Assembly: GCA_030917225.1 (NCBI GenBank)
Contig: JAUPVD010000445.1
Span: 1-6,880 of the forward strand
DNA: 6,880 bases
Source: Pseudomonadota bacterium
GTDB taxonomy: Bacteria > Pseudomonadota > Gammaproteobacteria > Burkholderiales > Rhodocyclaceae
Direction: 5' to 3'
The notes under the pieces are model-generated. The model was not told where the DNA came from and did not search any database. It saw only the letters and a list, made by a program, of their open reading frames with translations. Below are positions 1 through 4,326 of the stretch, piece by piece. Position 1 is the stretch's first letter; the number at the start of each line of letters is the position of its first letter. The position numbers were made by a program, and so were the translations under genes.

Positions 1-683
1 CAGAGGCATTTCCCCTTGCTTTCCTTCTGGATGCCGGCCAGCACGCGTGCATGCTCGGCCAGTTCGGCTTCGCTGGCACGCAGCACGGGGCTGGGCTTGC
101 GCGTGCCGTCGGTGGTCACCTGCAACTGTGCCGACGGCTGCGGCGCCAGATCCATCATCAGGCTTTCCTGCCCGCGCGTCATTGCCACATAGACGTCGGC
201 CAGAATTTCCGCATCGAGCAGGGCGCCGTGCAGCGTGCGATGCGAGTTGTTCACGCCATAGCGTTCGCACAGCGCGTTCAGGTTATTTTTCTTGCCCGGA
301 TGCAGCTCGCGTGCCAGCTTGAGGGTGTCGCGGATGTTGGCGCAGACGGTAGATACCGTGGCCAGCCCGAGCATGTTCAGCTCGCTATCGAGGAAGCCGA
401 CGTCGAAGGCTGCGTTGTGGATGACCAATTCGGCACCACGGATGAAGTCGAGGAACTCGTTGGCCACTTCGCCGAAGCGCGGCTTGTCGGCGAGAAATTC
501 GCGACTGATGCCGTGCACAGCCAGTGCCCCCTCGTCGATATCGCGATCGGGGTTGACGTAGTAGTGCAGGTGCCGACGGGTCAGGCGACGATTCACCATC
601 TCGACGCAGGCCAGTTCGATGATGCGGTGCCCGAGCCTGGCTTCAAGACCGGTGGTTTCAGTGTCGAGGAATATCTGTCGCAT
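1..683 (-). CDS. dnaQ: DNA polymerase III epsilon subunit, 3'-5' proofreading exonuclease (3' end beyond window)
   Basis: This is the proofreading subunit of the replicative polymerase core; it removes misincorporated 3' nucleotides and binds the alpha and theta subunits. The visible 227 residues begin MRQIFLDTETTGLE. Exo I is D7 and E9 (DTETTG), Exo II is the HNAAFD block ending at D94, and Exo III-epsilon is H152 and D157 (HGALLDA), so all four metal-binding acids and the catalytic histidine are present. QESLMM at about 172-177 aligns with the clamp-binding motif of E. coli epsilon (QTSMAF). The visible sequence ends KGKCL, close to the usual C-terminus, and E. coli epsilon has 243 residues, so only a few codons should be missing. 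The ATG at 683 is the only start giving a normal N-terminus, although its ribosome-binding site is weak. The gene lies 60 bases after rnhA in the same direction and is probably cotranscribed with it. Confidence 0.97.
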   Translation of the reverse strand, partial: MRQIFLDTETTGLEARLGHRIIELACVEMVNRRLTRRHLHYYVNPDRDIDEGALAVHGISREFLADKPRFGEVANEFLDFIRGAELVIHNAAFDVGFLDSELNMLGLATVSTVCANIRDTLKLARELHPGKKNNLNALCERYGVNNSHRTLHGALLDAEILADVYVAMTRGQESLMMDLAPQPSAQLQVTTDGTRKPSPVLRASEAELAEHARVLAGIQKESKGKCL

Positions 684-723
684 GGTTTGCCATTCTGCGC
701 CACCAGCAGGGGTGACGCGTTGA

Positions 724-752
724 GGTAAATCAGTTCCGGTAGATCAGTTTCC
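724..752. repeat. Imperfect tandem direct repeat at the rnhA 3' end
   Basis: GGTAAATCAGTTCC (724-737) is followed directly by GGTAGATCAGTTTCC (738-752), which differs by one substitution and one inserted T. The right-hand copy contains the rnhA stop codon (744-746); the left-hand copy carries the same triplet out of frame in the rnhA-dnaQ spacer. It looks like a small slippage duplication. The rest of the spacer (684-743) shows no convincing promoter for dnaQ. Confidence 0.7.
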
Positions 753-1208
753 GCCGGCCTGGATTTCGTCGATGCCGCGGTTGGCCAGCGAATCGGCGCG
801 CTCGTTGCCGGGGTCGCCGGCATGGCCCTTGACCCAGAGCCATTCGAGCCGGTGTTGCGCAGCCAGCCCGTCGAGCTGCTGCCAGAGATCGGCGTTCTTT
901 ACCGGTTTCTTGTCCGAGGTTTTCCAGCCGTTGCGTTTCCAGCCGTGGATCCACTCGCTGATGCCCTTCTGGACATACTGCGAGTCGGTATGGATACGCG
1001 CGCGCACCGGCCGTTTCATCGCTTCCAGGGCGCGGATGACGGCTGTCAGTTCCATGCGGTTGTTGGTGGTGGCCGGCTCACCGCCCCACAACTCCTTTTC
1101 CCGCTCACCGGCGCGCAGCAGCACGCCCCAGCCGCCCGGGCCCGGGTTGCCGCGACAACCGCCGTCAGCCCAGATTTCAATGACTTCGCTGATTTCTTCA
1201 TTGCCCAT
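744..1208 (-). CDS. rnhA: Ribonuclease HI
   Basis: This cytoplasmic endonuclease cuts the RNA strand of RNA-DNA hybrids and acts in R-loop removal and primer turnover. The 154-residue length matches E. coli RNase HI (155). The active-site acids D15 ([13 protein letters not shown]), E53 (TTNNRMEL), D75 (HTDSQYV) and D139 (NERADSLA) are all present, as is the mobile catalytic histidine H129 ([14 protein letters not shown]). The basic handle ([11 protein letters not shown], about 86-96) that grips the hybrid is also there. The residue after the first DG is Gly, where many homologues have Ser or Ala. The start at 1208 is set by an AAGGAG Shine-Dalgarno seven bases upstream; an in-frame ATG at 1256 would add 16 residues unlike the family. 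The start overlaps the end of the methyltransferase gene by 11 bases, which suggests translational coupling. Confidence 0.97.
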   Translation of the reverse strand: MGNEEISEVIEIWADGGCRGNPGPGGWGVLLRAGEREKELWGGEPATTNNRMELTAVIRALEAMKRPVRARIHTDSQYVQKGISEWIHGWKRNGWKTSDKKPVKNADLWQQLDGLAAQHRLEWLWVKGHAGDPGNERADSLANRGIDEIQAGGN

Positions 1209-1929
1209 GCGGGCTCTCCTTTTGTGCGATGGGCGATAGTGCCTTGCTGCGGGCATTGCGTTCCCGCCAGCCCGGCACGATCAGCCGCATGCTGTGTACG
1301 CGCTTGACCGCGCGGATCAGATAAACCCCGCCGGCGACCCGCCAGGCCTGTTCTCCGGCAGCATCCATCCACTGCCAGCGGTGCAGCCATTTGCGCGTGC
1401 GGCAGGGTGGGGCGTGGCAACCAAAACTGGCCCGGTCGACCTCGAAGCCAAGCAGTTGCAGCCAGTCCTTGGTGCGTGTGGCCGTCAGGTATTGCCCCTG
1501 CCACGGAAAATCTCGCGAACAAGCCGGCAGATAGCGCCGCAAGCCGAACAGTGACAAAGGGTTGAAACCGGTAATGACCACCTGGCCTTCGGGGATCAGC
1601 ACGCGCTCGACTTCCCGCAGAATCTGATGCGGGTCATCGTAGAACTCCAGCACATGCGGCAATACGACGAGGTCGATACTGTTGGCGGCAAAGGGCAGAT
1701 AGCGCAGGTCGCAACTGGCATCGACCGCCCCGGCAATGCTGCCTTCCCCGGCTTTCTGGCGGAATGGAATGCGGTTCCCGGCGAGCAGGTCGAGTTGCGG
1801 CAGGCCGAGTTGCAGCGCGTTGTAGCCGAAGATGTCGGCCACCACGGCGTCGATGCGCGTGCATTCCCAGTCGAGCACATAGCGGCCCAGCGGTGAAACG
1901 AGCCAGTCTTCCAGCCCGGGAATTGACAT
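1198..1929 (-). CDS. YafS-like putative class I SAM-dependent methyltransferase
   Basis: This 243-residue protein resembles the YafS/Methyltransf_11 group found beside gloB and rnhA in many proteobacteria; its substrate is unknown. The C-terminal half of the fold is clear. [18 protein letters not shown] (about 75-92) is the usual motif II/III region, [20 protein letters not shown] (92-111) the following helix, and [19 protein letters not shown] (113-131) the strand 5 region typical of this family. The N-terminal stretch around 33-48 ([16 protein letters not shown]) replaces the glycine-rich motif I expected for SAM binding, so enzymatic activity should not be taken for granted. The C-terminal tail is basic and ends SPHGQ. 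The start at 1929 has GGAGAAG upstream (1938-1944). It is the first gene of the methyltransferase-rnhA-dnaQ run and is divergent from gloB. The family call is firm; the function is not. Confidence 0.88.
   Translation of the reverse strand: MSIPGLEDWLVSPLGRYVLDWECTRIDAVVADIFGYNALQLGLPQLDLLAGNRIPFRQKAGEGSIAGAVDASCDLRYLPFAANSIDLVVLPHVLEFYDDPHQILREVERVLIPEGQVVITGFNPLSLFGLRRYLPACSRDFPWQGQYLTATRTKDWLQLLGFEVDRASFGCHAPPCRTRKWLHRWQWMDAAGEQAWRVAGGVYLIRAVKRVHSMRLIVPGWRERNARSKALSPIAQKESPHGQ
1216..1221 (-). promoter_or_regulatory. Shine-Dalgarno site of rnhA
   Basis: AAGGAG on the minus strand lies seven bases before the ATG at 1208. It is the best ribosome-binding site in the window and fixes the rnhA start. 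It sits inside the last codons of the methyltransferase gene, so ribosomes finishing that gene could restart on rnhA. Confidence 0.85.
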
Positions 1930-1950
1930 TGCGCGAACTTCTCCGACAAT
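1923..1950 (+). promoter_or_regulatory. Predicted sigma-70 promoter of gloB
   Basis: A perfect TTGACA -35 box (1923-1928) is followed after 16 bases by GACAAT (1945-1950), a 4/6 match to the -10 consensus that keeps the important A2 and T6. Transcription would start near 1957, giving a leader of about 32 bases before the gloB ATG. The -35 box overlaps the first codons of the divergent methyltransferase gene. This is a prediction from sequence only. Confidence 0.5.
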
Positions 1951-1952
1951 AC

Positions 1953-1971
1953 GGCGATGATCATCATCGCC
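1953..1971. promoter_or_regulatory. Perfect palindrome in the gloB/methyltransferase divergent region, candidate operator
   Basis: GGCGATGAT-C-ATCATCGCC has two perfect 9-base arms around one central base, with a self-complementary 10-mer GATGATCATC nested inside. It starts three bases after the predicted gloB -10 box and covers the expected transcription start, a usual repressor position. It also falls in the predicted leader of the opposite transcript. It could instead act in RNA as an 8-base-pair stem with a three-base loop. No T run follows on either strand, so a terminator is unlikely. Confidence 0.5.
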
Positions 1972-1985
1972 CGTTCAGCATTGGA

Positions 1986-2014
1986 ATTATGAAGACAGAG
2001 TCCTTTGACGTCAT
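1986..2014 (-). promoter_or_regulatory. Predicted sigma-70 promoter of the methyltransferase-rnhA-dnaQ run
   Basis: On the minus strand, ATGACG (2014-2009, 4/6 to TTGACA) is separated by exactly 17 bases from CATAAT (1991-1986, 5/6 to TATAAT). Transcription would begin near 1979, about 50 bases before the methyltransferase start. The -10 box overlaps the gloB start codon, mirroring the way the gloB -35 overlaps the methyltransferase start. Confidence 0.45.
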
Positions 2015-2780
2015 CTCCATCCCGGCGTTTCGCGACAACTATATCTGGTTGCTGCGTCACGGCCGACTTGCCGCAGTGGTCGATCCGGGAGATGCCGGCC
2101 CGGTGCAGGCAGTGCTTGCACGCGAGGGATTGCAGCTGGCCGCGATCCTGATCACGCACCATCACGCCGATCATCAGGGTGGGGTGGCAAAGCTCCTCGA
2201 AGACCATTCAGTCGAGGTGTTCGGACCGGGTGCCGAGTCTATCACAGGCCTCACGACGCCACTTTACGGTGGCGAACGCATTCGGCCATTTGGTGCATTC
2301 GGTGCAGCTGCCGAAGCGGGCGAATTTCAGGTCCTGGCGGTGCCCGGCCATACGCTCGGACATCTCGCCTACGTTTGCGGGAACAGGTTGTTTTGTGGCG
2401 ATACGCTCTTCGGTGCCGGCTGCGGCAGGTTGTTCGAAGGCTCGCCGGAACAGATGTCCGCTTCGCTGCAATCGCTGGCCATCTTGCCGGAGACGACCGA
2501 AGTGTATTGTGCCCACGAATACACGGAGATGAACCTGCGCTTTGCCGCAGCGGCGGAGCCGGGCAATCCGGCGATTCAGCAGCGGATCAGGGAAGCTGCA
2601 GTGCTGCGCGCGCGCGGCGAATCGACTGTGCCATCGACGCTGGTGCTGGAAAAAGCGACCAATCCCTTCCTGCGTTGCCGTGAACCAGCGGCAATTGCGG
2701 CGGCAAAACGGCACGGGTGTGCAGGGGAAGATCCTGTTTCGGTGTTCGCTGCTCTCCGTGCGTGGCGCAACGAGTTCTGA
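1989..2780 (+). CDS. gloB: Hydroxyacylglutathione hydrolase (glyoxalase II)
   Basis: The enzyme hydrolyses S-D-lactoylglutathione to D-lactate and glutathione, the second step of methylglyoxal detoxification in the cytoplasm. The 263 residues match the family length (about 250-260). The metallo-beta-lactamase fold signature THHHADHQGG gives metal ligands H57, H59, D61 and H62. H121 (PGHTLGH), the bridging D138 (FCGDTLF) and H176 (CAHEYT) complete the binuclear site. The C-terminal region has the usual NPFLR and a terminal FAALRAWRNEF. The ATG at 1989 gives the normal start MKTESFDVISIPAF; in-frame sequence further upstream is unlike the family and overlaps the divergent methyltransferase gene. 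The ribosome-binding site is weak (GGA only three bases before the ATG). A hairpin terminator follows the gene. Confidence 0.96.
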   Translation: MKTESFDVISIPAFRDNYIWLLRHGRLAAVVDPGDAGPVQAVLAREGLQLAAILITHHHADHQGGVAKLLEDHSVEVFGPGAESITGLTTPLYGGERIRPFGAFGAAAEAGEFQVLAVPGHTLGHLAYVCGNRLFCGDTLFGAGCGRLFEGSPEQMSASLQSLAILPETTEVYCAHEYTEMNLRFAAAAEPGNPAIQQRIREAAVLRARGESTVPSTLVLEKATNPFLRCREPAAIAAAKRHGCAGEDPVSVFAALRAWRNEF

Positions 2781-2791
2781 CTGGCATGCGT

Positions 2792-2814
2792 AGCCCCGAC
2801 GCGGGGTTTCTATT
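2792..2814 (+). terminator. Rho-independent terminator of gloB
   Basis: Fourteen bases after the gloB stop codon, CCCCG-ACG-CGGGG forms a 5-base-pair stem with a three-base loop, extendable by a G-U and an A-U pair, followed by TTTCTATT. The T tract follows only on the plus strand, so it serves gloB rather than the convergent response-regulator gene. That gene's stop codon (2810-2812) lies inside the T tract. The short stem and broken T run suggest moderate strength. Confidence 0.65.
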
Positions 2815-3238
2815 CTGCAGCGGCAGCGGGCGGAAGTTGATCGGCTGCTGCCTTGGCAGCCACAGCAGTGCTCCAGGCGCGGCTTAGCGTGTCGAGTACC
2901 TTGGCGGTATTGAACGGCTTGACGATGAACCCGGCCGCCCCCCCCTGAATCGATTCCTGTACGTTCTCGACACTGGGGTTGCCGGTGATCATCACCACGA
3001 CCAGGTCGGGCTTGGCCTGCTTCATGACCTGCAGGGCTTCGAGTCCATCCATTTCCGGCATCATCACGTCGAGACAGACGATATCCGGGGTCAGTTTCTG
3101 CACGGCTTCGACCCCTTGCAGCCCGTTACGCGCCTCGCCGACGACGTGGTACTCCTCGCCGCGCAACATGCCGCGCAGCAGCGTGCGCATCAAGTCGTTG
3201 TCATCGACGATCAGGATCTTTGGCTGGTATCTGGGCAT
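2810..3238 (-). CDS. Stand-alone CheY-like response regulator receiver protein
   Basis: This 142-residue protein is one receiver domain with no output domain, so it probably acts by phosphorylation-dependent binding to a partner or as a phosphate shuttle. The acidic pocket is D12-D13 (ILIVDDND), the phosphoacceptor D57 (CLDVMMPEMDG), the switch threonine T85 (MITGNPS) and the conserved lysine K107 (IVKPFN). The protein ends in an Ala-rich tail of about 20 residues, which looks unstructured. The ATG at 3238 places the first beta-strand at residue 7, as expected. The ribosome-binding site is weak, but the gene begins 10 bases after the diguanylate cyclase stop, so coupled translation is likely. 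A run of eight G interrupts codons 98-101. No kinase is encoded nearby, so its partner is unknown. Confidence 0.9.
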   Translation of the reverse strand: MPRYQPKILIVDDNDLMRTLLRGMLRGEEYHVVGEARNGLQGVEAVQKLTPDIVCLDVMMPEMDGLEALQVMKQAKPDLVVVMITGNPSVENVQESIQGGAAGFIVKPFNTAKVLDTLSRAWSTAVAAKAAADQLPPAAAAE

Positions 3239-3248
3239 GATCAGCGGC

Positions 3249-4205
3249 TCATTCTTCGTTGCTGTCGGAGGAGGTGATCGCATGAATGCGATTGCGGCCT
3301 TCGTGTTTTGCGTGATACAGGGCCCGGTCGGCAGTCTTGACCAGTTTGGCGGGGTCGGTTTCCGGCATCGCAATGCCGGAGGCGAGTCCGATACTGATCG
3401 TGACCTTGCCGTTTGCCGAGGTCGGGTGGTCGATATTCAAGGCTTCAACTGCCTGTCGCATGCGCTCGGCTACGATCATGCCGCCGGCCAGCGATGTTTC
3501 GGGCAGGATGACGGCGAATTCCTCGCCGCCGTAGCGCGCGACGAGGTCGCCACCTCGGTCCATGGCCTCGGCCAGGCTCTGCGCGACCTGACGCAGGCAC
3601 TCATCACCGGCCTGATGGCCGAGCGTGTCGTTGTAGGCCTTGAACAGGTCGACGTCACACATCAGGATCGAGAATTCCGCGCCCTGGCGCATTGAGCGGC
3701 GCCATTCGCGGCCGAGCGTTTCGTCGAAATGACGGCGGTTGGCGATCCCGGTCAGCCCGTCGAGCGAGGTCAGGCGCTTGAGTTCCTGGTTGGCGGTATC
3801 GAGCTTGCGGGTCAGTACCAGCAGCGAATAGCGCATCTGGATGATGCGCTGCATGGCGCGAATCTTGGCGCCCAGAACGACGTCGCTGACCGGTTTGTGA
3901 ATGTAGTCGTCACCACCCGCCGCGATTCCCTTTTCGAGATCCTCGTCCTTGGTCATCGAGGTCAGGAAGAGGATAGGCGTCCAGTCGCCTGGCTGTTCCA
4001 GCTGGCGCAGGCTGCGCGCGACCTCGAAACCGTCGATGTCCGGCAGGATGATGTCGAGCAACACCATGTCCGGGCGTTCGGAGATGAACAGATCGATGGC
4101 CTTGGTACCGTTCTCTGCAGGAATGGGGGTGATACCCATGCGCTCCAGGTAGTGGCAGACAACTTTCAGATTGGTTCGTGAATCTTCGACAACAAGCGTC
4201 TTCAT
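3249..4205 (-). CDS. Response regulator with receiver and GGEEF diguanylate cyclase domains (WspR-like architecture)
   Basis: The 318-residue protein should make cyclic di-GMP from two GTP when its receiver is phosphorylated. The receiver spans about 1-120, with E7-D8, phosphoacceptor D51 (LLDIILPDIDG), T82 (FLTS) and K104 (HKP). A charged, probably coiled-coil helix (about 112-146) links it to the GGDEF domain (about 147-310). That domain opens with SLDGLTGIANRR and carries the metal site D184 (CDVDLF), N192 and D201 for base recognition, and the signature GGEEF at 226-230. R217-G-G-D220, five residues before GGEEF, is the RxxD inhibitory site for product binding, so feedback control is expected. 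There is no EAL or HD-GYP domain. The start MKTLVVEDS at 4205 fits the receiver domain; an in-frame ATG at 4244 would add an unconvincing Pro/Arg-rich 13 residues. It is first in a two-gene operon with the small receiver protein. Confidence 0.94.
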   Translation of the reverse strand: MKTLVVEDSRTNLKVVCHYLERMGITPIPAENGTKAIDLFISERPDMVLLDIILPDIDGFEVARSLRQLEQPGDWTPILFLTSMTKDEDLEKGIAAGGDDYIHKPVSDVVLGAKIRAMQRIIQMRYSLLVLTRKLDTANQELKRLTSLDGLTGIANRRHFDETLGREWRRSMRQGAEFSILMCDVDLFKAYNDTLGHQAGDECLRQVAQSLAEAMDRGGDLVARYGGEEFAVILPETSLAGGMIVAERMRQAVEALNIDHPTSANGKVTISIGLASGIAMPETDPAKLVKTADRALYHAKHEGRNRIHAITSSDSNEE

Positions 4206-4242
4206 TGTGCGCCCAGGGTGGCGGGAGGGTTGTTTGGGGGGC

Positions 4243-4273
4243 ATTTTAGCGTGAATCGCAGGTGCGGCGGCAA
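4243..4273 (-). promoter_or_regulatory. Possible promoter of the diguanylate cyclase operon
   Basis: On the minus strand, TTGCCG (4273-4268, 4/6 to TTGACA) and TAAAAT (4248-4243, 5/6 to TATAAT) are 19 bases apart. The -10 is good but the spacing is longer than ideal. The -35 coincides with one arm of the palindrome at 4268-4281. I see no equally good promoter for the divergent DUF748 gene; TAAATT at 4291-4296 is only a weak -10 candidate. Confidence 0.3.
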
Positions 4274-4281
4274 TCTTGCCG
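4268..4281. promoter_or_regulatory. Palindrome CGGCAA-TC-TTGCCG between divergent genes, candidate operator
   Basis: Two perfect 6-base arms around a two-base centre lie in the 121-base spacer between the diguanylate cyclase gene and the DUF748 gene. One arm coincides with the best -35 candidate for the cyclase operon. No T run follows on either strand, which argues against a terminator. The rest of the spacer holds a run of six G at 4236-4241 and nothing else recognisable. Confidence 0.35.
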
Positions 4282-4326
4282 AGAGCATGGTAAATTCCAG
4301 AAAAGCCACTCTACGAGATGCTCGCC

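Noticed and set aside
51..728. Long plus-strand open frame of 225 codons opposite dnaQ
   Set aside because: It is antisense to an unmistakable dnaQ with all catalytic motifs, has no recognisable domain, and long shadow frames are common in GC-rich DNA.
1764..1988. Upstream extension of gloB to an ATG at 1764
   Set aside because: The added 75 residues are Arg-rich and unlike glyoxalase II, and they lie antisense to the methyltransferase gene. The normal N-terminus starts at 1989.
2794..2806. The same hairpin as a terminator for the minus-strand receiver gene
   Set aside because: After the stem the minus strand reads CTACGCATG, with no T run, so only the plus-strand direction is supported.
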